Of a stretch of 17,327 bases of DNA, positions 6,321 to 12,885 are shown one piece after another. This DNA is from Nocardia sp. GTDB taxonomy: Bacteria; Actinomycetota; Actinomycetes; Mycobacteriales; Mycobacteriaceae. The stretch spans positions 1 through 17,327 of the forward strand of contig JABFXT010000417.1 of assembly GCA_013361595.1 (NCBI GenBank), given 5' to 3'. The notes under the pieces were generated by a model. It saw nothing but the letters and a program-made list of their open reading frames with translations, did not search any database and was not told the DNA's origin. The position numbers and the translations under genes are program-made. Each line of letters starts with the position of its first letter. The first letter of the stretch is position 1.

Positions 6321-6568
6321 GAAGTCTTCGATCCCGAGGCGTACGCCGCTACGGGGCGACCCGGCCCCCGCGCGGCGTCCGCGCCGAGGTGCTGGTCAAA
6401 TCCTCGCTCGGTTCGTGGGAGCTACAGCCCGCGACCCAGCAGCACGGCAGTGACCGGCGGGTGTCGAGTTCGCGCCCGTCGGGTGGCCGGGGCTCGACCG
6501 CGCCGGGTGGCCGCGACGAGCGGCGCGCGAACAACTCCGAAGGTGAAGCGGAGCGTAGTTCGCGTTGA
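6317..6568 (+). CDS. Small Arg/Ser-rich ORF between tlpA and ccdA
   Basis: 83 aa, strongly basic (Arg/Gly/Ser-rich, for example [20 protein letters not shown]), with no hydrophobic segment and probably disordered. It fills the whole tlpA-ccdA gap. Its ATG overlaps the tlpA stop (ATGA, 6317-6320) and its TGA overlaps the ccdA TTG (TTGA, 6565-6568). After the first eight or so codons the third positions are mostly G/C, as in its neighbours. These features favour a real coupled gene, but the composition is also what GC-rich non-coding DNA can give, and I recognise no family. If it is not coding, the gap is a 244-nt spacer inside the operon. Confidence 0.4.
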   Translation: MRSLRSRGVRRYGATRPPRGVRAEVLVKSSLGSWELQPATQQHGSDRRVSSSRPSGGRGSTAPGGRDERRANNSEGEAERSSR

Positions 6569-7455
6569 CGGTACTGGCAGGAGTGGGGGAATCGTTTCAG
6601 CAGACAGCGGCCACCGGGCCGTTGCTGCTCGCCCTCGGCGCCTGCCTGCTGGCCGGATTGGTGTCGTTCGCCTCGCCGTGTGTGGTGCCGCTGGTGCCGG
6701 GGTATCTGTCCTACCTGGCCGGTCTCGTCGGCGCGCAGGCGCCGCCGGCGACCGTGGAGCAGGTTCGGCGCGGCCGGACCGCGACGCCCGCGGGCGCGAG
6801 CACGACGGCGGTGCTCACCGAGACCTCCGTTGTCGCGGATACCGCCCCGGCGCCCGTTCCCGATTCGGGACGTCTGCGGGTCGCCGGCGCGGCCGGACTG
6901 TTCGTCGCCGGTTTCACGGTGGTGTTCGTGCTGGCCACCGCCACTGTCTTCGGCCTCATCCAGACTTTGAACGTCAACCGGGATCTGTTGCAGCGCCTGG
7001 GCGGCGTGGTCACCATCGTGATGGGCCTGGCCTTCCTCGGCCTGATCCCGGCACTGCAGCGTGATACCCGGATGGAACCGCGGCGCCTCGCCGGAATCGC
7101 CGGAGCGCCACTGCTCGGGGCTGTCTTCGCCCTCGGCTGGACTCCGTGCCTGGGCCCGACACTGTCCGGGGTGATGGCGGTGGCCGCCGGTACCGAGGGC
7201 ACCACCGCGGTGCGCGGTGTGGCCTTGATCGTCGCCTACTGTCTCGGGCTCGGGCTGCCGTTCGTGATCCTGGCCTTCGGGTCGGCGAGCGCGCTGCGCG
7301 GGGTCGGCTGGTTGCGGCGTAATTCCCGCCGGATCCAGGTGATCGGCGGAATTCTGCTGGTCGCGGTGGGTGCCGCCCTGGTGACCGGGGCCTGGGATCA
7401 GTTCGTCGGCTGGGTGCGCGACGGATTCGTCGCCGAGGTGACGCTGCCGATATGA
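6565..7455 (+). CDS. ccdA: CcdA-type thiol-disulfide transporter (cytochrome c biogenesis transmembrane protein)
   Basis: 296-aa polytopic membrane protein of the DsbD-beta/CcdA family. It moves electrons from cytoplasmic thioredoxin to the extracytoplasmic TlpA/ResA-like thioredoxin. The two redox cysteines are Cys39 in [20 protein letters not shown] and Cys195 in [14 protein letters not shown], each in the expected Pro-Cys context. About six transmembrane segments are readable. The loop after the first segment (about residues 57-108) is long, Ala/Thr/Pro-rich and probably disordered. The TTG at 6565 overlaps the stop of the preceding small ORF, and GGAG (6550-6553) lies 11 nt upstream; GTG 6583 is an alternative. 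The stop overlaps the resB ATG (ATGA, 7452-7455). Confidence 0.93.
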   Translation: MTVLAGVGESFQQTAATGPLLLALGACLLAGLVSFASPCVVPLVPGYLSYLAGLVGAQAPPATVEQVRRGRTATPAGASTTAVLTETSVVADTAPAPVPDSGRLRVAGAAGLFVAGFTVVFVLATATVFGLIQTLNVNRDLLQRLGGVVTIVMGLAFLGLIPALQRDTRMEPRRLAGIAGAPLLGAVFALGWTPCLGPTLSGVMAVAAGTEGTTAVRGVALIVAYCLGLGLPFVILAFGSASALRGVGWLRRNSRRIQVIGGILLVAVGAALVTGAWDQFVGWVRDGFVAEVTLPI

Positions 7456-9071
7456 CCGTGACAGACCGCCCCGAGGCGCCCCCGGTTCATCCGCCCCGGC
7501 AATCTCCGCTGGGCCGTGCGCTGGCGCTGCTGCGCAACAGCTGGCGTTCGCTCACCAGTATGCGGACCGCGCTGGTGCTGCTCTTCCTGCTGGCGCTGGC
7601 CGCCATCCCCGGTGCGCTGCTGCCGCAGCGCAGCTTGAACGAGCAGAAGGTCGCGACGTACATCGCGGACCGGCCGGTGCTCGGCGAGTGGATGGACCGG
7701 TTCGAACTGTTCGACGTGTTCGCCAGTTTCTGGTTCACGGCGATCTATGTGCTGCTGTTCATTTCGCTGGTGGGCTGCATCCTGCCGCGCACCGTGGACC
7801 ACTATCGGGCGTTGCGGACCCCACCGGTGCGGGTGCCGCGCAATCTGACCCGGTTACCGCACCATCACCGGGTGGTCCTCGACGGCACACCGGACGAGAT
7901 CGCCGCGCAGGCCCGCACGCGGTTGCGCGGCTGGCGGACCGAGATGCGGCCGGGCGAGCGCGACGGTGAGGTCACGCTGTCGGCCGAGAAGGGTTACACC
8001 CGCGAACTGGGCAATCTGGTGTTCCACCTGGCGCTGGTCGGGTTGCTGATCGCTATCGCGGCCGGGAAATTGTTCGGTTACGAGGGCAATGTCATCGTGA
8101 TCGCGAACAACGGGCCGGGCTTCTGCACGACCTCGCCGGCGGTATTCGATTCCTTCCGGGCCGGGAACGTGAACGACGGAACCGGTATGACCCCGATGTG
8201 TGTGAAGGTGAAGAACTTCCGCGCCGACTACCTCGACAACGGCCAGGCCGAGATGTTCACCTCCGATATCTCGTATCAGGAGGGCGCCGATCTGGAGTCC
8301 GGGACCTGGCGGGATACCACCATCAAGGTGAACCATCCCCTGCGGGTCGGCGGGGACCGGGTCTATCTGCAGGGTCACGGTTATGCGCCGACGTTCACCG
8401 TGACCTTCCCGAACGGCGAGACGCGCACCGAAACCGTGCAGTGGCAGCCCAACGATATGCAGACCTTCCTGTCCAGCGGCGTGCTGCGCATCGATCCGCC
8501 GGGCGGCATGTTCGCCACCGAGGAGCAGCGCCGGCAGAACCAGATCGCGATCGAGGGCCTGTTCGCGCCCACCGCGAGTTTCCACGGGTCGCTGCTCACC
8601 TCGGTGTACCCGGAGCTGACCGATCCGGCGGTGGCGGTGGATATCTATCGCGGTGACACCGGTCTGGACACCGGCCGCCCGCAGTCGATCTTCGCGCTGG
8701 ACCAGGAGATGGTGGCGCAGGGTCGGCTCAGCAAGGAGGCCCGGGTGAACCTGCGGCCGGGTGAGACAACCGAACTGCCCGGTGGGACCCGGGTGCGTTT
8801 CGACGGTGCGGAAGAGTTCGTGAACCTGCAGGTTTCGCATGATCCGGCGCAGCAGTGGGTGCTGGTCAGCGCCCTGGTGATGATGGGCGGGCTGTTGGTC
8901 TCGCTGCTTGTTTCGCGGAGGCGGGTCTGGTTGCGGGTGACCCCGGAGGGTACCGTGGAGCAACGACGCGTCGTAGTAGAGATGGGTGGGCTGGCCCGTA
9001 CCGATCAGGCCGGCTGGGGTGGCGAGTTCGATCGCCTGCGCCACCGCCTGCTGGACGCGTCCGGCGACTGA
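7452..9071 (+). CDS. resB: ResB-like cytochrome c biogenesis protein
   Basis: 539 aa, the usual length for actinobacterial ResB/Ccs1. Three transmembrane segments lie in the N-terminal third (about residues 35-56, 84-112 and 192-212). A large extracytoplasmic domain of about 250 residues follows, then a fourth segment (about 457-480, [19 protein letters not shown]) and a short cytoplasmic tail. Hallmarks are the N-terminal [29 protein letters not shown] and [15 protein letters not shown] with a conserved histidine. ResB and CcsB form the System II haem export and cytochrome c synthetase complex. The start is coupled to ccdA. An 88-nt gap with two hairpins separates it from ccsB. Confidence 0.93.
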   Translation: MTVTDRPEAPPVHPPRQSPLGRALALLRNSWRSLTSMRTALVLLFLLALAAIPGALLPQRSLNEQKVATYIADRPVLGEWMDRFELFDVFASFWFTAIYVLLFISLVGCILPRTVDHYRALRTPPVRVPRNLTRLPHHHRVVLDGTPDEIAAQARTRLRGWRTEMRPGERDGEVTLSAEKGYTRELGNLVFHLALVGLLIAIAAGKLFGYEGNVIVIANNGPGFCTTSPAVFDSFRAGNVNDGTGMTPMCVKVKNFRADYLDNGQAEMFTSDISYQEGADLESGTWRDTTIKVNHPLRVGGDRVYLQGHGYAPTFTVTFPNGETRTETVQWQPNDMQTFLSSGVLRIDPPGGMFATEEQRRQNQIAIEGLFAPTASFHGSLLTSVYPELTDPAVAVDIYRGDTGLDTGRPQSIFALDQEMVAQGRLSKEARVNLRPGETTELPGGTRVRFDGAEEFVNLQVSHDPAQQWVLVSALVMMGGLLVSLLVSRRRVWLRVTPEGTVEQRRVVVEMGGLARTDQAGWGGEFDRLRHRLLDASGD

Positions 9072-9089
9072 CCGCCGCCCCCAGGACCC

Positions 9090-9123
9090 GCGTGGGCGAC
9101 CACGCACGGGCAGCAAACTGCCC
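9090..9123 (+). other. Two back-to-back perfect tetraloop hairpins in the resB-ccsB gap
   Basis: Hairpin 1 is GCGTGG (9090-9095), loop GCGA (9096-9099), CCACGC (9100-9105), a GNRA-type tetraloop. Two nucleotides later hairpin 2 is GGGCAG (9108-9113), loop CAAA (9114-9117), CTGCCC (9118-9123). Both stems are 6 bp without mismatch. They begin 18 nt after the resB stop and end 36 nt before the ccsB start, with no T-run after them. They could be a stabiliser or processing site, or a weak attenuator, setting ccsB expression relative to resB. Confidence 0.6.
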
Positions 9124-9159
9124 ATCGAGCACCGCGGTACGAACACGGGAGATGCAACG

Positions 9160-10128
9160 ATGCCGATCGACGACACGCTCGCCGGCTACAGCGACCTCGC
9201 CTACAAGACGGCGATCGTCGTATACGCGCTGGTGCTGGTGCTATTGATCGTGCAGTACGCCTCGGCGCGGGTGCGGCAGGTGAGCGAGCGGGAGCTGGTC
9301 CCGGCCGGTGGCGTCGCCGCCGGCAGCGATACCCCGGGCCGGATCACCGAGGCGCCGGCCGTGCCGCTGTCCGAGCGGCTCGGCAATATCGCGTTCTCGG
9401 TGCTGTTCGTGGCGGTGGCCCTGCATGTGGGCTCGATCGTGCTGCGCGGTTTCTCGACCGGCCGTTTCCCGCTCGGCAATATGTACGAGTTCGTCGCCAT
9501 GGCGACCGCGGCGGCCGGGGTGGTCGGTCTGGTGTTCATGCGCGACGCGCGCTACCGGTCCATGTGGGTCTTCCTGCTCGTTCCCATGCTGATCCTGATG
9601 TTCCTGGGCGGCACCGTGCTCTACACCGACGCGGCCCCGGTGGTGCCGGCGTTGCGGTCGTTCTGGTTGCCGCTGCACGTCACGATCGTGAGCCTCGGCA
9701 GCGGTGTGTTCCTCGTGTCCGGGGTGGCGAGTCTGCTGTTCCTGTACCGGTTGCGTCAGCCCGAGGGTGCGGAATCCACGAACATCCTGGGGGCGATCGC
9801 GCGGCGGCTGCCCGACGCCCGCATGCTCGACCGGCTGGCCTACCGCACGACCATCATCGGGTTCCCGCTCTTCGGCGCGGGTGTGATCCTGGGGGCCATC
9901 TGGGCCGAGGCGGCGTGGGGGCGGTTCTGGGGATGGGATCCGAAGGAGACCTGTTCGTTCATCGCCTGGGTGCTCTATGCGGCGTACCTGCACGCGCGGG
10001 CGACCTCGGGCTGGCGGGACACCAAAGCCGCGTGGATCAATGTGGCCGGATTCGTGGCGATGCTGTTCAACCTCTTCATCATCAATCTGGTCGTTTCCGG
10101 GCTGCACAGCTACTCCGGGCTGACCTGA
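9160..10128 (+). CDS. ccsB: CcsB/CcsA-type cytochrome c haem lyase subunit (c-type cytochrome biogenesis protein)
   Basis: 322-aa polytopic membrane protein of the haem-handling family. The signature tryptophan-rich motif WGWDPKE is at residues 257-263, and candidate haem-ligand histidines are His89, His173 and His316. About eight transmembrane helices can be read (near residues 15-33, 74-95, 108-126, 134-152, 170-196, 232-252, 266-280 and 294-314). With ResB it delivers haem across the membrane and attaches it to CXXCH motifs. The ATG at 9160 has a Shine-Dalgarno (GGGAG, 9147-9151, 8-nt spacing); the open frame upstream overlaps resB and is not family-like. Actinobacterial annotations use ccsB, M. 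tuberculosis uses ccsA. Confidence 0.95.
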   Translation: MPIDDTLAGYSDLAYKTAIVVYALVLVLLIVQYASARVRQVSERELVPAGGVAAGSDTPGRITEAPAVPLSERLGNIAFSVLFVAVALHVGSIVLRGFSTGRFPLGNMYEFVAMATAAAGVVGLVFMRDARYRSMWVFLLVPMLILMFLGGTVLYTDAAPVVPALRSFWLPLHVTIVSLGSGVFLVSGVASLLFLYRLRQPEGAESTNILGAIARRLPDARMLDRLAYRTTIIGFPLFGAGVILGAIWAEAAWGRFWGWDPKETCSFIAWVLYAAYLHARATSGWRDTKAAWINVAGFVAMLFNLFIINLVVSGLHSYSGLT

Positions 10129-10296
10129 TCGAGCGGCTATTTCTCCGGCCGTAATGATCGTTACTCTGCCGCAATGCTCGGTTGCTATTGTTCGGTCGAG
10201 TTATTTGCTGAACTGTACAGGGCCCGGCCTGCGATTTATCGGGTTCGACCGGTCATTTCCCCTCCATAGCGCGGCGAGCAATGAGGAGAGCGGCAA
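10129..10296. other. AT-richer intergenic region after ccsB, with an interrupted palindrome
   Basis: 168 nt without a convincing gene, less GC-rich than its surroundings. It contains GTAATGATCGTTAC (10151-10164), which is palindromic at 12 of 14 positions and could be an operator. I found no convincing -35/-10 pair and no strong terminator hairpin after ccsB. It presumably carries the promoter of the next small gene. Confidence 0.4.
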
Positions 10297-10521
10297 GTGG
10301 ATTCGGAGAATTTCAGTTCGGATAACAGCGGCGATACCGATTACCGCGCGACCGTGGCCGCAGACAACGCGCTCATATGCGGTCTGGAGCCCGACTCCCT
10401 GCTCAGATTGGTACGCACCGCCGTGGGGCTGCCCGCCGAAGCGCTCGAACGCCTGGCCGTCGTCGCGGATAAATTGCGCGCGGTGGAAGGGCTGCCGCAA
10501 CTGGACAGCACCGGCGATTGA
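10297..10521 (+). CDS. Small acidic hypothetical protein
   Basis: 74 aa from GTG 10297, with a good Shine-Dalgarno (AGGAG, 10284-10288, 8-nt spacing). The N-terminal 20 residues are Ser/Asp-rich and probably disordered (MDSENFSSDNSGDTDY). Residues 32-65 are predicted to be two amphipathic helices (PDSLLRLVRTAVG and AEALERLAVVADKLRAVEGL). There is no transmembrane segment and no cysteine motif; a single Cys lies near residue 28. I do not recognise the family. It ends just before a strong terminator shared with the converging gene and has no close partner on its own strand. A small helical, possibly regulatory or adaptor, protein is a guess only. Confidence 0.65.
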   Translation: MDSENFSSDNSGDTDYRATVAADNALICGLEPDSLLRLVRTAVGLPAEALERLAVVADKLRAVEGLPQLDSTGD

Positions 10522-10530
10522 ACCTGCCCT

Positions 10531-10559
10531 CCGGGCCGCGGGCGACAACCCGCGGCCGG
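10531..10559. terminator. Convergent (bidirectional) intrinsic terminator
   Basis: A perfect 9-bp stem GGCCGCGGG (10534-10542), loop CGACAA, CCCGCGGCC (10549-10557), extended by two pairs past a one-base bulge. It lies between two converging genes, 10 nt after one stop and 20 nt before the other. There is no long T-tract, as is common in actinobacteria. Confidence 0.8.
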
Positions 10560-10579
10560 ATATTGTGCGGGTGTGGCGA

Positions 10580-10777
10580 TCAGTGTTCGGCAGAGCCCGG
10601 ATCGCCGTCCCGATGTTTCTGCTGACGTGAGATCCGCCAGAGGAATTCGGGATCGTCATCCGGGCCGAGAACACGCTTTCGGGCCGGTCCCGGAGCGGGT
10701 GTGTCACGCCCGGGGCCGAATGCCTTCCAGCACAGCACCACGATCGCCACGATCGCGATGAGTGCCAACAGGTACAT
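10580..10777 (-). CDS. Small single-helix membrane protein
   Basis: 65 aa when started at ATG 10777 (MYLLALIAIVAIVVLC...). One transmembrane helix spans residues 1-18, followed by a basic, Pro-rich juxtamembrane stretch (GRDTPAPGPARKR) and a charged tail containing DDDPEFLWRISR and ending in a His/Asp-rich segment. The upstream strand carries AGGAGGTGA, an almost full complement of the 16S rRNA 3' end. From AGGAGG the spacing is 8 nt to GTG 10780 and 11 nt to ATG 10777, so GTG 10780 (66 aa) is equally possible; a TTG at 10798 lies upstream of the site and is excluded. TAACCT (complement of 10801-10806) could be a -10 element. Function unknown. Confidence 0.7.
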   Translation of the reverse strand: MYLLALIAIVAIVVLCWKAFGPGRDTPAPGPARKRVLGPDDDPEFLWRISRQQKHRDGDPGSAEH

Positions 10778-10868
10778 CACGTGGCTCACCTCCTCCAACG
10801 AGGTTAGCTCCCGGAGACGCCGGTGGGTATGGGCGGCCGGGCGCCGGTGGTCCCGTTCCGCCGGGCCG

Positions 10869-10901
10869 AGCTCAGCCGCGCTGTGAAGAAGCGGCCGAGC
10901 T
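10869..10901 (-). terminator. Hairpin terminator downstream of bldC
   Basis: Stem AGCTC/GAGCT plus GCCGC/GCGGC: ten pairs with one A-C mismatch, between 10869-10879 and 10891-10901, and an 11-nt loop. It lies about 22 nt past the bldC stop on the minus strand. No U-tract follows. The rest of 10799-10922 shows no gene. Confidence 0.5.
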
Positions 10902-10922
10902 GCCCCGCGGGTGTGGTGCGAC

Positions 10923-11138
10923 TCAGCTGCCGCGGACGGTGGCCTCGGTGGTGAGCGATTCGAGCAACCGCATCACTTCCGATTCGCGGAACCGGCGATG
11001 TCCACCCGGAGTGCGCAGCGAACCGAGCCGTCCCGCGTGCGCCCAGCGGGTGACGGTCTTGGGGTCTACGTGGAACAGGGCGGCAACCTGGCCCGGGGTC
11101 AACAGGTTCTCCTGCACCCCCACGGCGATCGCGGTCAT
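10923..11138 (-). CDS. bldC: BldC-type MerR-like DNA-binding protein
   Basis: 71 aa, close in size and sequence to Streptomyces BldC (about 68 aa), a developmental regulator built of a single MerR-like winged helix-turn-helix. The core LLTPGQVAALFHVDPKTVTRWAHAGRLGSLRTPGGHRRFRESEV (residues 12-55) has the recognition segment VDPKTVTRWA and the wing signature TPGGHRRFRE. There is no effector or dimerisation domain; the family is known to bind direct repeats cooperatively. The ATG at 11138 is preceded by AAAGG 7 nt upstream, and a long open frame beyond it does not look like protein. It is transcribed away from the DUF4229 gene across a 159-bp intergenic region that holds TCGGATTCCGA and GTTCGAAC palindromes. 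Its targets cannot be read from this window. Confidence 0.9.
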   Translation of the reverse strand: MTAIAVGVQENLLTPGQVAALFHVDPKTVTRWAHAGRLGSLRTPGGHRRFRESEVMRLLESLTTEATVRGS

Positions 11139-11170
11139 GGCAAACCTTTCTGTTTCGTCACGTTTTCTCA

Positions 11171-11181
11171 TCGGATTCCGA
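11171..11181. promoter_or_regulatory. Candidate operator palindrome between bldC and the DUF4229 gene
   Basis: TCGGA-T-TCCGA is a perfect 11-nt inverted repeat with a 1-nt centre, located 33 nt upstream of bldC. A second 8-bp palindrome, GTTCGAAC, is at 11207-11214. Either could bind a regulator of the divergent pair. BldC itself is described as binding AT-rich direct repeats, which these are not. Confidence 0.3.
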
Positions 11182-11285
11182 CATAGTGGCACCGCGACCC
11201 CCGGGTGTTCGAACCACCTACTGTTGGTAAAGCGGAGGTAATGGACAAAACGGATACGCGGTGCGGGTGGGTTCGGGCCGTCGCT

Positions 11286-11297
11286 TACGCTGGTCAG
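11286..11297 (+). promoter_or_regulatory. Candidate leaderless -10 element for the DUF4229 gene
   Basis: TACGCT (11286-11291, TANNNT) ends 6 nt before the GTG at 11298. No Shine-Dalgarno precedes that GTG, so a leaderless transcript fits. It would drive the DUF4229 gene and the coupled cds1. Confidence 0.45.
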
Positions 11298-11741
11298 GTG
11301 AGTGACGCGAACCCATCCGAGGAACCGACCGCCCCCGCGCCCGGTACATCGCCGGGCCGCCGACTGGCACGCAACCTGGCGCTGTACACCCTGGCCAGGC
11401 TGGCGCTGGTCGCGATACTCACCGTTGTGATCATGGTGGGAGCGGCGGTGGTCACCGTGGAGATACCGCTGGTCGTCGCCATTCTCTTCGCGATCGTCAT
11501 CGCATTGCCGCTCTCGCTCACGCTGTTCAAGGGGCTGCGCGGGAAGGTGAACGCCGATATCGCGGCCGTGGACGAACGCCGCCGCCGGGACAAAGCACAA
11601 CTGCGCGCCCGCCTACGCGGTGACGCCGTGGCCGAGAGCCCGGCGGACACCACCACCGCGGCAACCGAATCCACGGCCGAACCCGCGCCGGACGCGGAAA
11701 CGAAGCGGGGGGATTCGGGCAGCTCCGGCGGCCCGGCGTGA
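11298..11741 (+). CDS. DUF4229-like two-helix membrane protein
   Basis: 147 aa. A Pro/Glu/Ala-rich N-terminus precedes [22 protein letters not shown], the typical start of DUF4229 proteins. Two transmembrane helices follow (about residues 29-52 and 57-76), then a basic heptad-like helix ([24 protein letters not shown]...) and a Thr/Ala/Glu-rich disordered tail of about 45 residues. GTG 11298 is preferred because of the leaderless -10 element. ATG 11241 would add 19 residues; its GGAGG (11234-11238) is only 2 nt away. Actinobacteria, including M. tuberculosis (Rv0531, from memory), carry such a gene after the ccs genes, but its role is unknown. The stop overlaps the cds1 GTG (GTGA, 11738-11741). 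Confidence 0.8.
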   Translation: MSDANPSEEPTAPAPGTSPGRRLARNLALYTLARLALVAILTVVIMVGAAVVTVEIPLVVAILFAIVIALPLSLTLFKGLRGKVNADIAAVDERRRRDKAQLRARLRGDAVAESPADTTTAATESTAEPAPDAETKRGDSGSSGGPA

Positions 11742-12823
11742 AAAGCTGTGCCCGCGGCAACCCGCGCGGTTGGGCGGACGAAGCCGTCCGGCTCATCGAC
11801 GCGGACGCCCAGCGCAGCGCCGACACACATCTGCTTCGCTATCCGCTGCCGGTGGACTGGAATGTGCAGCTGTACCTCAAGGACGAGTCCACTCATATCA
11901 CCGGCAGCCTGAAACACCGGCTGGCCCGTTCGCTGTTCCTCTACGCCCTGTGCAACGGCTGGATCACCGAGGGCACCACGATCGTGGAGGCGTCCTCGGG
12001 TTCGACCGCGGTGAGCGAGGCCTATTTCGCCCAGCTGCTCGGCCTGGAGTTCGTGGCGGTGGTCCCGGCGGGTACCTCGCCGCAGAAGATCGCTCTGATC
12101 GAAGCCCAGGGCGGGCGATGCCATTACGTACAGCGGCCGCCCGATATGTACACCGAAGCGGCTCGGCTCGCCGCGGAGTGTGGTGGGCATTATCTGGACC
12201 AGTTCACCAACGCCGAACGCGCGACCGACTGGCGTGGGAACAACAATATCGCCGAGTCGATCTTCGATCAGCTCACCATGGAGACCCACCCGGTGCCCGA
12301 ATGGATCGTGGTGGGCGCCGGAACCGGCGGTACGAGTGCGACCATCGGCCGCTATCTGCGCTACCGCCGGCATCCGACCCGGCTGGCCGTGGTGGATCCG
12401 GACAATTCCGCGTTCTACGGGGCCTACGAGACCGGTTCGCGGGACTACACGACCGGTATGCCGTCGCGGATCGAAGGGATCGGCCGGCCCCGGATGGAGC
12501 CCTCGTTCGTGCCGGAGGTGGTGGACCGGATGATCCACGTCCCCGACCCGGCTTCCGTCGCCGCGGCGAGATTCGCGAGCCGGGGGCTGGGCCGGCGGGT
12601 CGGCGGTTCGACCGGTACCAATTTCTGGGGCGCGTGCGGACTGATCGCGCAGCTGCTGGCCGAGGGGCGCAGCGGCAGCGTGGTGACTCTGCTCTGCGAC
12701 GGCGGCGAACGGTACGCGGGCAGCTATTTCAGCGATGAATGGGTCGCCACCCAGGGCTGGGACCTGACCGCGCCGACCGCGGTCCTGACGGAGTTCCTGG
12801 CCACCGGCCGGTGGCCGGCCTGA
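11738..12823 (+). CDS. cds1: Cds1-like PLP-dependent L-cysteine desulfhydrase / cysteine synthase family protein
   Basis: 361 aa, fold-type II PLP enzyme. The PLP lysine is Lys59 in [18 protein letters not shown], the substrate loop is SSGSTAVSE (87-95), and the cofactor phosphate loop is GAGTGGTS (193-200). Long identical-looking blocks ([35 protein letters not shown]) place it with M. tuberculosis Cds1 (Rv3684), reported to release H2S, pyruvate and ammonia from L-cysteine, rather than with CysK or CysM. Substrate specificity here is inferred. GTG 11738 overlaps the preceding stop, indicating translational coupling to the DUF4229 gene, and a 62-nt gap separates it from the regulator. In M. 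tuberculosis the gene sits elsewhere, so this placement is noteworthy. Confidence 0.88.
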   Translation: MKSCARGNPRGWADEAVRLIDADAQRSADTHLLRYPLPVDWNVQLYLKDESTHITGSLKHRLARSLFLYALCNGWITEGTTIVEASSGSTAVSEAYFAQLLGLEFVAVVPAGTSPQKIALIEAQGGRCHYVQRPPDMYTEAARLAAECGGHYLDQFTNAERATDWRGNNNIAESIFDQLTMETHPVPEWIVVGAGTGGTSATIGRYLRYRRHPTRLAVVDPDNSAFYGAYETGSRDYTTGMPSRIEGIGRPRMEPSFVPEVVDRMIHVPDPASVAAARFASRGLGRRVGGSTGTNFWGACGLIAQLLAEGRSGSVVTLLCDGGERYAGSYFSDEWVATQGWDLTAPTAVLTEFLATGRWPA

Positions 12824-12870
12824 CGCCGCGGTGCGGTGAAAACGACGCGCTCGCCGGGCCGGGCAGCGCC

Positions 12871-12885
12871 TACGATGACGTCGGT
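12871..12885 (+). promoter_or_regulatory. Candidate -10 element for the AfsR-like regulator gene
   Basis: TACGAT (12871-12876, TANNNT) ends 9 nt before ATG 12886. There is no Shine-Dalgarno between them, so the transcript would be leaderless or have a leader of only a few nucleotides. This suggests the regulator can be transcribed independently of cds1. Confidence 0.4.

Noticed and set aside
10154..10630. 158-aa plus-strand frame across the ccsB-downstream region
   Set aside because: It overlaps the 74-aa gene in another frame, runs through the terminator hairpin into the converging gene, and lacks protein-like composition.
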